The notes beneath the pieces are model-generated. The model made no database searches, had not been told where the DNA came from, and was given only the letters and a program-made list of their open reading frames with translations. Below, piece by piece: positions 1-6,353 of a DNA stretch of 6,543 nt. The position numbers were made by a program, and so were the translations under genes. The stretch is from positions 1-6,543 of the forward strand of contig CAYZEZ010000267.1 in the NCBI GenBank assembly GCA_964477295.1. The letters are read 5' to 3'. Each line of letters opens with the position of its first letter. The first letter of the stretch is position 1. The DNA comes from CAYZEZ01 sp964477295. Its GTDB lineage: Bacteria > Bacteroidota > Bacteroidia > Bacteroidales > SM23-62.

Positions 1-854
1 ATCGGCCCCGGTGGCAGGCCGGCATGAGTATATGTGTTATAGGGCGAATCTACCTGCAGGTTTTTGGTAAGTACACGCTGGATATTCATATCTCCAACGG
101 CGAATTTGATCGTCGGATCGGCCTGTAATCTCATACCCGAATTTAACCGGTTCAGATATACCCCGGCGATCCTGGCTTCCTCCTCCTGCATCAGGGACTC
201 CTCATCCACGATGGAAGCAAGGGTCATCACTTCCATCGGATCCAAACCTAATTTTGCTGCTTTTCTTTTCCTCTCGTCGTTCCAGAAAGCATTATATTCT
301 GCTATCATCCTGTCGATAAACTCTTTACCATTGGAATTCCAATACATTTTGTAGGTGTTTGGGATGAATATCCCGGGAAGTGTTTCCCTTGTCAAATCCA
401 GGCTTTCCAGGTATTCCCTGTTCCTGAAAAGAGATATCAGTTCTGAGGAATCTGCTTCCAGCTGCGATGAAACTACTCCGGCAAGTTTCTCGAGCGACCT
501 TATGTTGTTGAATGTCAGGTCGACCTGTTCCTGGTTTCCTGATCGAAGCATGTTGACCAGTTCATTATTATTCATACCGGATGAGATATGATACCTGCCC
601 GGATACACATGTTTTGGATAGTTTTTCCTTTCGGCCACCCAACGAAAAGAGGCTGTGTCTTTTATTATCTCCCGGGCTGCAAGTAATCGGACCACATCTT
701 CATAATCTGAACCGGTAGGGATGTAAAATAACACCTCTCCAGACCCGGTTTGGATATTATTCCTGAAAATTATATGTTGGTATGTAATGGCAATGATGGA
801 GATTATAATTACCACGGGGGCAACAATCACTAATAAAACAAAACTCTTTCTCAT
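1..854 (-). CDS. mltG: Endolytic murein transglycosylase MltG (partial, C-terminus beyond window edge)
   Basis: MltG is an inner-membrane YceG-family lytic transglycosylase that cuts nascent peptidoglycan glycan strands and so sets their length. My translation from the ATG at 854 stays open for 284 codons to the window edge. Residues about 5-24 are one hydrophobic helix after a short basic N-terminus (MRKSF), which fits an inner-membrane anchor with a periplasmic catalytic domain. The family core follows: LASIVDEES at 212-220, where E219 aligns with the catalytic Glu218 of E. coli MltG; NRLNSGMRLQADPT at 235-248; and SPYNTYTHAGLPPGP at 270-284. E. coli MltG is 340 residues, so roughly 55-60 are probably missing. 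The first acidic residue of the usual I-[VI]-E-x-E-T motif is Asp here and Thr is Ser; the catalytic Glu is kept. It is divergent from mgsA. The family assignment is firm. Confidence 0.93.
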   Translation of the reverse strand, partial: MRKSFVLLVIVAPVVIIISIIAITYQHIIFRNNIQTGSGEVLFYIPTGSDYEDVVRLLAAREIIKDTASFRWVAERKNYPKHVYPGRYHISSGMNNNELVNMLRSGNQEQVDLTFNNIRSLEKLAGVVSSQLEADSSELISLFRNREYLESLDLTRETLPGIFIPNTYKMYWNSNGKEFIDRMIAEYNAFWNDERKRKAAKLGLDPMEVMTLASIVDEESLMQEEEARIAGVYLNRLNSGMRLQADPTIKFAVGDMNIQRVLTKNLQVDSPYNTYTHAGLPPGP

Positions 855-912
855 CTTAAACGAACTGGTAATAATAAATTCTTTGGTATAAAGATTTTAA
901 TGATTCGGATTA

Positions 913-943
913 CAAAAGAACAATTTTTCATTCAATAGTGAAA
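913..943 (-). promoter_or_regulatory. Possible mltG promoter (weak Bacteroidota-type)
   Basis: On the minus strand, TTCTTTTG (plus 913-920) matches the TAnnTTTG -7 consensus of Bacteroidota with one mismatch. A TTTC (plus 940-943), one mismatch from the -33 TTTG, sits 19 nt upstream. The leader to the mltG ATG at 854 would be roughly 50 nt. Both boxes are imperfect, so this is only the best candidate in the 148-bp divergent region. Confidence 0.25.
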
Positions 944-972
944 ATGTTCAATATAAATTCAGTTTCGGTTGT

Positions 973-980
973 TAACTTTG
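973..980 (+). promoter_or_regulatory. mgsA -7 promoter element TAACTTTG
   Basis: TAACTTTG is a full match to the TAnnTTTG -7 element used by the primary sigma factor of Bacteroidota. It lies 22 nt before the mgsA ATG, giving a short leader of roughly 15 nt. The -33 partner is weak: the nearest candidate is TTCA at 947-950, 22 nt upstream. No Shine-Dalgarno motif precedes the ATG, only an A-rich stretch, as is usual in this phylum. Confidence 0.5.
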
Positions 981-1002
981 TCACCTTAAATCCAACTAAA
1001 TA

Positions 1003-1470
1003 ATGGAAAAAATAAAACGTTTAGCCTTAGTGGCACATGATAACCGGAAACCCGATCTGATTGAATGGGTAAACTGGAACTGGGAGATACTCAGAAAACA
1101 CAAAATAATTTGCACCGGGACCACAGGAATGCTCGTCGAAGCCGCCTTAAAGGAAAATATGGCTGACAAAGAAAAGGATCAGATAGAAATAACCAAATTA
1201 AAATCGGGTCCCCTTGGCGGGGACCAGCAATTGGGGTCTCTTATTGTGGACGGGGAGGTGGATATCATGATTTTTTTCTGGGATCCCATGCAACCACAGC
1301 CCCACGATGTGGATGTTAAAGCCTTACTGCGGATTACAGTACTCTACAACGTACCAACGGCATGCAACAGGTCAACTGCCGATTTTATGATCTCATCAGA
1401 GCTTTTCAATTCCCAATATACCAGGAAACTTAAGGATTACAGCGAATATATCAACCGCGAACTGTATTAA
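1003..1470 (+). CDS. mgsA: Methylglyoxal synthase
   Basis: MgsA converts dihydroxyacetone phosphate to methylglyoxal plus phosphate in the cytosol, a glycolytic bypass used when phosphate is short or sugar phosphates build up. At 155 residues it is close to the E. coli enzyme (152). The motifs fall in order: LVAHDNRK at 9-16 (H12 and K16 align with E. coli H19 and K23), the phosphate-binding TGTTG at 38-42, SGPLGGDQQ at 68-76 with the catalytic base D74 (E. coli D71), FFWDP at 91-95, and PHDVDVKALLR at 100-110 with H101 and D104 (E. coli H98 and D101). Compared with E. coli there is about a ten-residue charged insertion at 50-65, between the phosphate loop and the SGP motif. The start is set by an ATG just before the conserved first strand. 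Its TAA touches the stop of the convergent M48 gene. All catalytic residues are present, so it should be active. Confidence 0.97.
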   Translation: MEKIKRLALVAHDNRKPDLIEWVNWNWEILRKHKIICTGTTGMLVEAALKENMADKEKDQIEITKLKSGPLGGDQQLGSLIVDGEVDIMIFFWDPMQPQPHDVDVKALLRITVLYNVPTACNRSTADFMISSELFNSQYTRKLKDYSEYINRELY

Positions 1471-2271
1471 TCAGGGCAGGCTGTTTTGAAACTCCTGGTA
1501 TCTTGAAATAAAAGTATCCCCGGAGCCTCCTGCACAATTTTCATTGATCCTCTCCTGCCTGTCCTCCGGTGAAGGATGGGTACTGAGAAATACAGGGGGA
1601 TGGCTCGTTGAACCAGACTGCGCTTCAAGTAATGTAAAGAAATCGCCCAGGGCGCATGGTTCATAATCTGTTTTCATCAAGTATCTGACAGCATACTCGT
1701 CTGCTTCATATTCATGTTCCCGGCTGAAAGCCAGTTTACTTAAACCTCCGGCCAGCCCGCCGGCGATTTCTGCCAGTTGACTGGGATTATCACCCAGAAG
1801 GATCCCAAGCATTATGGAAATACCATACTGTTTGGTCAGGCTTTTTGTTGAATGCCTGCGGTCGACATGGGCCATCTCGTGCGCCATTACACCGGCAAAC
1901 TGCGCCTCATTATTAAGGAATTTGATCAGTCCTGAATAAAAATACATGTATCCACCCGGTGCAGCAAAAGCGTTAAGTACATCCTGGTCGATGATCTTCA
2001 CCTCCCAGTCAAACCTGTCCCTGTAAGTATGTTCACCGCTGGCCAGGAGGTTATCCCTGATCCGTTCCAGGTTTTCATATGCCTCGGGATAATCATATCT
2101 TGACAGGATAGGGTAATCCGAAGGGTTGTTCATGATTTCGTCATCGAGTGACTGGCCAAATTCGATATCCTGGTTTACTGTGTATAAATTCAGGCCGGGA
2201 CCATCCTTTGAGCACTGACTGATAATCAAGGCAACAAGGGCAATGAAAGTTACGCCCAGAACTCGTTTCAT
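1471..2271 (-). CDS. M48-family zinc metalloprotease, probable lipoprotein (BepA/LoiP-like)
   Basis: This is a 266-residue M48 peptidase, probably involved in envelope protein quality control. The N-terminus has a basic start (K2, R3), a hydrophobic stretch at 4-17, and Cys20 in ISQC followed by SKDG, which resembles a lipoprotein signal. Gln at -1 is not a standard lipobox residue, so lipidation is likely but not certain. The fold motifs are NAFAAPGGYMYFYSGL at 100-115, the zinc site HEMAH at 131-135 (H131, H135, catalytic E132), and SREHEYEADEYA at 183-194, where E187 is the expected third zinc ligand and D191 the conserved Asp. STHPSPEDR at 230-238 contains H232, which matches the regulatory histidine loop known in BepA. 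There is no TPR domain; BepA is about 490 residues, so this is the short catalytic-only form. It starts 39 nt after the aminotransferase stop and is probably co-transcribed with it. The substrate cannot be inferred. Confidence 0.93.
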   Translation of the reverse strand: MKRVLGVTFIALVALIISQCSKDGPGLNLYTVNQDIEFGQSLDDEIMNNPSDYPILSRYDYPEAYENLERIRDNLLASGEHTYRDRFDWEVKIIDQDVLNAFAAPGGYMYFYSGLIKFLNNEAQFAGVMAHEMAHVDRRHSTKSLTKQYGISIMLGILLGDNPSQLAEIAGGLAGGLSKLAFSREHEYEADEYAVRYLMKTDYEPCALGDFFTLLEAQSGSTSHPPVFLSTHPSPEDRQERINENCAGGSGDTFISRYQEFQNSLP

Positions 2272-2310
2272 AGTTTGGTTATTATATCCGGAAGTTTTGT
2301 CTCTGTAAAG

Positions 2311-3504
2311 TTAAGACAATTTTGCCAGAGCAGCTTCCAATCTGTCCATTGCCTTCACCAGGTTCTCATCCGAGTTGGCAAAAGATATCCTGATGCAATC
2401 CGGTGCACCAAATGCATCACCCGGAACGGTTGCAATGTGTCCCTTCTCCAGCAGATATAAACAAAGATCGATTGAATTATTGATCGTATTTTCACCGGTT
2501 GATTTCCCATAAAAGGAACTCAGATCCGGAAAAACATAGAATGCACCATCGGGTGTATTGCACCTGACACCCTCCATGGCTGTTAACCTGCCAACAATAA
2601 GGTCCCTCCTGCGAAGAAAGGCCGCGTTCATCTCAGCCACACATGCCTGGTCATCATTAAGGGCCGTAATGGATGCAATCTGTGCAACCGAAGTAGGACC
2701 TGTTGTAAACTGCCCCTGCAATTTTACCACAGCTTTTGCTATCCAGACAGGAGCGGCCAGGTATCCAATCCTGTAACCGGTCATGGCATAGGCTTTGGAA
2801 ACACCATTCACAACAACAACCCTGTCTTTGAGGTAATCAAACTGCGCAATACTCTCATGTTTGCCAACAAAATTTATATGTTCATAAATTTCATCGGCAA
2901 TGATGATGATATTTTCATGGTCCTTTAAAACTGCTGCAAGTCCCTCCAGTTCCTCTTTCGAATATAAACTACCGGTAGGATTGGATGGTGAACATACCAT
3001 AAATGCCCTTGTCCTGTCAGTTATGGCAGCTTCAAGCTGTTCGGGAGTAATTTTAAAATCATTATCGATAGTGGTTTCAAGGATAACATTTTTGCCTTCT
3101 GCAATCTTGACCTGTTCAGCATAGCTTACCCAGTAAGGGGCAGGGATAATTACTTCGTCACCCGGATTAATGATCGCCAAAAGGACATTCACAATGGCAT
3201 GCTTGGCTCCACTGCAGACCACAATCTGTTCAGGTGTATATTCAAGGTCATTTTGAACCTTAAACTTGCTTACGATTGCCTTCCTTAGTTCTGGAAAACC
3301 CGGTACCGGAGGATAGAAAGAATAATCGTCATCCACTGCCTTTTTAACGGCCTCCTTTATATGAACCGGAGTAGTAAAATCGGGTTCTCCTACCGATAGA
3401 TTTATAACGTCAATTCCCTGTGCCTGAAGGTCTTTACTCTTTTGGTTCATTGCGATGGTCTGTGATGCTGCCATGTTAGTGATCCGGGTTGCAAGTTTTT
3501 CCAT
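2311..3504 (-). CDS. aspC: PLP-dependent aspartate-type aminotransferase, class Ib
   Basis: This is a fold-type I, class I/II aminotransferase of 397 residues, the normal length. It most likely transfers the amino group of aspartate to 2-oxoglutarate in the cytosol. Visible motifs are SVGEPDF at 37-43, YPPVPGFPELR at 64-74, SGAKHA at 98-103, APYW at 122-125, SNPTG at 174-178 (N175 contacts PLP), ADEIYE at 203-208 (D204 pairs with the pyridine nitrogen), NGVSKAYAMTGYRIGY at 233-248 with Schiff-base lysine K237, and IRISFA at 371-376 with R372 for the substrate alpha-carboxylate. K101 matches the lysine that in the Thermus class Ib enzyme helps recognise acidic side chains, which favours aspartate (or prephenate) over neutral amino acids; this is inference from homology. 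Related class Ib genes are also named aspB or aatA. It is first in a likely two-gene operon with the M48 protease and divergent from the membrane protein gene. Confidence 0.93.
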   Translation of the reverse strand: MEKLATRITNMAASQTIAMNQKSKDLQAQGIDVINLSVGEPDFTTPVHIKEAVKKAVDDDYSFYPPVPGFPELRKAIVSKFKVQNDLEYTPEQIVVCSGAKHAIVNVLLAIINPGDEVIIPAPYWVSYAEQVKIAEGKNVILETTIDNDFKITPEQLEAAITDRTRAFMVCSPSNPTGSLYSKEELEGLAAVLKDHENIIIIADEIYEHINFVGKHESIAQFDYLKDRVVVVNGVSKAYAMTGYRIGYLAAPVWIAKAVVKLQGQFTTGPTSVAQIASITALNDDQACVAEMNAAFLRRRDLIVGRLTAMEGVRCNTPDGAFYVFPDLSSFYGKSTGENTINNSIDLCLYLLEKGHIATVPGDAFGAPDCIRISFANSDENLVKAMDRLEAALAKLS

Positions 3505-3548
3505 AATTAATTTTTTGTTAAGCGTGTTAGTATTATTTATCCAGCGTC

Positions 3549-3556
3549 CAAAAATA
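3549..3556 (-). promoter_or_regulatory. Aminotransferase/M48 operon -7 promoter element TATTTTTG
   Basis: On the minus strand, TATTTTTG is a full match to the TAnnTTTG -7 consensus of Bacteroidota. It lies 44 nt upstream of the aminotransferase ATG at 3504, leaving an A/T-rich leader of about 37 nt with AAAAAATTAATT just before the ATG and no Shine-Dalgarno motif. The -33 region is A/T-rich without a clear TTTG. It should drive both the aminotransferase and the M48 gene. Confidence 0.5.
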
Positions 3557-3614
3557 CAGTTTTAATTAGAAAATACTTAATATTGTATATAAGAATACTT
3601 AAAAAAATATCAAC

Positions 3615-4136
3615 ATGGAAGTAACACTGGAGATATTGAAATATACCCTGCCTGCGTTGATTGTATTCGTTACGGCATTCCTTATTCTCAGGGCTATGAT
3701 TAAAAATGATGAACAGAAAAGGAACTTGGAAATAAGCCTTGCAAGCCAGAAGACAATCCTGCCTTTGCGCCTGCAGGCGTATGAAAGGATTACGATGTTT
3801 CTCGAAAGGATCTCACCCGAATCAATTATTATCAGGGCTAATCAACCCAACATGACAGCTCAGCAATTACATAATGAACTGATCAGCACGATTCGTGCCG
3901 AGTTCGACCACAACCTGTCACAACAGGTTTATATCAGTCATGAAGCATGGGAAATGGTGAAAAAGGCAAGGGCAGGCACCGTACAATTAATCAATAATGC
4001 ATCCGAGCAGGTTAAACCGGATGCAAGTTCGTTCACCCTGAGCAAGAAAATTCTCGAAATGGTCATGGAACTTAACACAACTCCTATTAGCCCGGCACTG
4101 ATCTTTATTAAGAAAGAAGTCCAGGAACTCTATTGA
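3615..4136 (+). CDS. Conserved Bacteroidota single-helix membrane protein of unknown function
   Basis: The 173-residue product has one hydrophobic segment at about 10-26 (from YTLPALIVF), followed by basic residues R26, K30, K35 and R36. By the positive-inside rule this puts the rest of the protein in the cytoplasm. Residues about 30-65 are charged and helical in character and may form a coiled coil. The most distinctive part is 51-113: LRLQAYERITMFLERISPES, then RANQPNMTAQQL at 74-85, then EFDHNLSQQVYIS and W112. From memory this pattern recurs in proteins annotated as hypothetical across Bacteroidota, possibly the family called DUF7935; I cannot confirm the accession here. I see no catalytic motif. 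The ATG follows an A-rich stretch, and the long even composition plus the membrane start support a real gene. It is divergent from the aminotransferase (110-bp gap) and convergent with htpG. The function is unknown. Confidence 0.85.
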   Translation: MEVTLEILKYTLPALIVFVTAFLILRAMIKNDEQKRNLEISLASQKTILPLRLQAYERITMFLERISPESIIIRANQPNMTAQQLHNELISTIRAEFDHNLSQQVYISHEAWEMVKKARAGTVQLINNASEQVKPDASSFTLSKKILEMVMELNTTPISPALIFIKKEVQELY

Positions 4137-4176
4137 ATGATGAATATCGAATATTGAATAAAGAAGTTTGAAGAAA
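4135..4176. repeat. Degenerate period-7 array (GAANNNN x6)
   Basis: Six consecutive 7-bp units begin with GAA, at 4135, 4142, 4149, 4156, 4163 and 4170. The first four share GAAT and the second and third differ only in the last base (GAATATC, GAATATT). The phase is exact, but the last four bases of each unit drift. The array begins inside the TGA stop codon (4134-4136) of the preceding gene, so it occupies the 3' end of that gene and the start of the convergent gap. It includes a small A/T hairpin, AATAT-CGA-ATATT (4143-4155). Confidence 0.6.
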
Positions 4177-4221
4177 ATATTACTCACACTCACCACCACA
4201 CCCACTACTACTGTCTACTGT
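4177..4221 (+). terminator. Possible Rho-dependent termination region (G-free, C-rich)
   Basis: Read on the plus strand, 4174-4212 has no G, and 4181-4212 is half C, with CACC/CCAC clusters and two copies of ACTCAC (4182-4193). A C-rich, G-poor, unstructured 3' region is the known signature of a Rho loading site. It lies 40 nt after the stop of the upstream plus-strand gene and would stop transcription before it runs antisense into htpG. No intrinsic (GC hairpin plus U-tract) terminator is visible in the gap. The call rests on composition only. Confidence 0.35.
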
Positions 4222-4228
4222 CTACTGA
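4208..4228. repeat. 7-bp tandem repeat CTACTGT, three units, overlapping the htpG stop
   Basis: Three adjacent units lie at 4208-4214, 4215-4221 and 4222-4228; the first two are identical (CTACTGT) and the third ends in A. On the htpG strand they read as repeated ACAGTAG. The htpG stop codon TAG (4222-4224) and its last sense codon CAG (4225-4227) lie within the third unit, so the repeat touches the gene end. An additional CTA just upstream (4205-4207) extends the pattern partly. Confidence 0.8.
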
Positions 4229-6273
4229 TTAATCAATTCCACACTCCTGTTTACAAACCTGATCAGATCCTCACCTTTCAGCATGTTGTTCGACAACAGG
4301 GCAAGGTCGATCAACTGCTTGACAAGCTTATTTTTATTACCAAAATCAGAAAGGATCTTCTCCTCTTTTTTCTTCATATCATCGATCTGCTTATTCAGAT
4401 CTTCCAGTTTATCTTTATCGGCCTGCGGGATCTCTTCTTCTTTTTTATCTTTCCCAGCATTTTCAAGCTTTTCTTTTTCAGCCGCCAGCGGGGCAGATTT
4501 CTCCTGCAGCTCTTCTATTTTCTTGCCTGTTGATTTTTCTATTCCTTCTTTTACTTTTGTTACCAGCGGGTGACTGGTATTCACCACCATATTAAAGGTA
4601 TCAGGCATATTACCATAAAAATTCGCACCGCCGCCTAATTCAGACATATCTTTCATCCGGCGGATAAACTCCGATTGGGTGATAACAATAGGATGATCAG
4701 TTTCCCCGAGCGCTTCAAAACTGAAATAAAACTTCTCCTTCTCTTTCATCTGGCTTTTAAACACAGTGGTAAGCTCTTCTTTTTCCTTATCAGTTAGTTT
4801 AGAATCCTGCACATCTTCTTTCAGGATGAGTTTCTCAATCACATCAGCATCCACTCTGGTAAATCTTGAATCCTTGAATTTTTGTTCAACGTGATTGATG
4901 AAATGAGTATCCAGTTGTCCATCCAGTGAAAGAACATCATATCCTTTATTCTTTGCTTTTTCAATATAGCTGTACTGCTCTTCAATATTTGTGGTATAGA
5001 GATAGATTAGCTGTTTGTTTTTATCTGTTTGGTTTGGTTTGATCAGCTTTTCATACTCTTCAAATGTGAAGTATTTCCCATCGGTATTTTTGAATAATGC
5101 AAATTTCTCCGCTTTCTCATAAAACTTCTCCTCTGTCATCATGCCATATTCTATAAAAAGCTTCAGGTCGTCCCATTTCTTCTCAAATTCCGGCCTGTCG
5201 TTTTTAAAGATCTCTTCGAGCCTGTCGGCTACTTTCTTGGTAATATGACCGGATATTTTCCTGACATTCGGATCACCCTGTAAATAGCTTCTGGAAACAT
5301 TCAAAGGAATATCCGGAGAGTCCAGCACACCGTGCAATAATGTCAGGAATTCCGGGACGATCCCTTCCACTGTATCCGTTACATATACCTGGTTACAATA
5401 GAGCTGGATCCTGTTTTTCTGGATCTCAATATTATTTTTTATTCGCGGAAAGTATAAAATGCCGGTAAGGTTAAATGGGTAATCCACATTCAAATGAATA
5501 TTGAATAATGGTTCCTCCAACATGGGATACAGTTCCTGGTAAAATTTTTTATAATCCTCATCTTTGACATCCACTGGTTTGTGTGTCCAGAGAGGCTTGG
5601 TATCATTGATTATCTTATCTTTTTTGGTAACGACTTCTTTGCCATCTTTCCATTCCTTTTCCTTTCCAAAAGCAATCTCAACGGGCAAAAACCGGCAATA
5701 ACGCGAAAGCATTTCAGCTATCCTGTTTTCCTCAAGGAACTCTGCCGAATCCCCATCCAGGTGGAGAATAACATCTGTACCCCTGACTTTCTTTTCAACC
5801 TCTTCCAGTGTATATTCCGGGCTCCCGTCGCAGCTCCACTTCACAGGCCTGGATCCTTTTTTATATGACCTGGTAATGATCTCCACCTTATCTGAGACCA
5901 TGAATGACGAATAAAATCCAAGACCGAAATGACCGATGATGGCATTTTCCTGGTTTTTATATTTCTCAAGGAATTCTTCAGCGCTGGACAGGGCGATCTG
6001 GTTTATGTATTTCTTGATCTCCTCACCTGTCATGCCTACACCCCGGTCCGACACTGTAAGGGTTTTCTTCTTTTTATCCACTTTTACCCTGATGGTAAGG
6101 TTACCCAGTTCTTCCTTGAATTCACCCATGGAGGAAACTGTCTTCAATTTCTGGGTAGCATCTACTGCGTTGGAAATTAACTCTCTGAGGAAAATTTCAT
6201 GTTCAGAATACAAAAATTTCTTGATGATTGGGAAAATATTCTCTGATGTAACACTAATCTTACCGCTTTGCAT
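4222..6273 (-). CDS. htpG: Molecular chaperone HtpG (bacterial Hsp90)
   Basis: HtpG is the cytosolic, ATP-driven, dimeric Hsp90 chaperone. The product has 683 residues against 624 in E. coli. The N-terminal GHKL ATPase domain (about 1-230) shows FLRELISNAVDA at 28-39 (E31 activates water, N35 binds magnesium), DRGVGM at 76-81 (D76 contacts adenine), and GHFGLGFYS at 114-122 (ATP lid). The middle domain (about 230-500) contains LNVSRSYLQ at 324-332, with R328 matching the catalytic-loop arginine that contacts the ATP gamma-phosphate. In the C-terminal dimerisation domain, a highly charged Lys/Glu-rich insert at about 578-643 lies between NTSHPLV and LVKQLIDLALL; it looks like a coiled coil and explains the extra length. 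Such an insert is, from memory, usual in Bacteroidota. ATG 6273 is the natural start: MQSGKISVTSENIFP aligns with family N-termini. The gene stands alone with its own promoter; the A/T-rich leader has no Shine-Dalgarno motif. Confidence 0.98.
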   Translation of the reverse strand: MQSGKISVTSENIFPIIKKFLYSEHEIFLRELISNAVDATQKLKTVSSMGEFKEELGNLTIRVKVDKKKKTLTVSDRGVGMTGEEIKKYINQIALSSAEEFLEKYKNQENAIIGHFGLGFYSSFMVSDKVEIITRSYKKGSRPVKWSCDGSPEYTLEEVEKKVRGTDVILHLDGDSAEFLEENRIAEMLSRYCRFLPVEIAFGKEKEWKDGKEVVTKKDKIINDTKPLWTHKPVDVKDEDYKKFYQELYPMLEEPLFNIHLNVDYPFNLTGILYFPRIKNNIEIQKNRIQLYCNQVYVTDTVEGIVPEFLTLLHGVLDSPDIPLNVSRSYLQGDPNVRKISGHITKKVADRLEEIFKNDRPEFEKKWDDLKLFIEYGMMTEEKFYEKAEKFALFKNTDGKYFTFEEYEKLIKPNQTDKNKQLIYLYTTNIEEQYSYIEKAKNKGYDVLSLDGQLDTHFINHVEQKFKDSRFTRVDADVIEKLILKEDVQDSKLTDKEKEELTTVFKSQMKEKEKFYFSFEALGETDHPIVITQSEFIRRMKDMSELGGGANFYGNMPDTFNMVVNTSHPLVTKVKEGIEKSTGKKIEELQEKSAPLAAEKEKLENAGKDKKEEEIPQADKDKLEDLNKQIDDMKKKEEKILSDFGNKNKLVKQLIDLALLSNNMLKGEDLIRFVNRSVELINQ

Positions 6274-6320
6274 TTTTGTAAAAGTTTAAATTTTACTTGA
6301 TTATTCCACGCGGATTGGGT

Positions 6321-6353
6321 CAAACAATATGCCATGGGTGAATATCTGACAAA
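6321..6353 (-). promoter_or_regulatory. Probable htpG promoter (TTTG-N20-TATTGTTTG)
   Basis: On the minus strand, TTTG (plus 6350-6353) is followed after 20 nt by TATTGTTTG (plus 6321-6329). This matches the Bacteroidota layout of a -33 TTTG and a -7 TAnnTTTG about 19-21 nt apart, except that three instead of two bases separate TA from TTTG. Transcription would start near 6314, leaving a leader of about 40 nt before the htpG ATG at 6273. The -33 box lies inside the inverted repeat at 6344-6362. Confidence 0.5.

Noticed and set aside
64..591. Two plus-strand open frames (64-354 and 355-591)
   Set aside because: They lie antisense within mltG, whose minus-strand translation shows full YceG-family motifs. 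The plus-strand products resemble nothing known.
1467..1664. Minus-strand 65-codon frame inside the M48 gene
   Set aside because: It overlaps the M48 coding sequence in another frame on the same strand and shows no family features.
3578..3585. Promoter for the membrane protein gene (TAATATTG)
   Set aside because: It is one mismatch from TAnnTTTG, but I see no -33 TTTG at the right distance and the region is A/T-rich enough for chance matches.
4143..4155. Intrinsic terminator hairpin AATAT-CGA-ATATT
   Set aside because: The stem is five A/T pairs with no GC and no U-tract follows. It is a by-product of the GAATATC/GAATATT repeat.
4168..4573. Plus-strand open frames over the htpG 3' end (Phe/Ser/Leu-rich products)
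   Set aside because: The Phe/Ser-rich composition is the complement of the Lys/Glu-rich insert of HtpG. They are antisense shadows, not membrane proteins.
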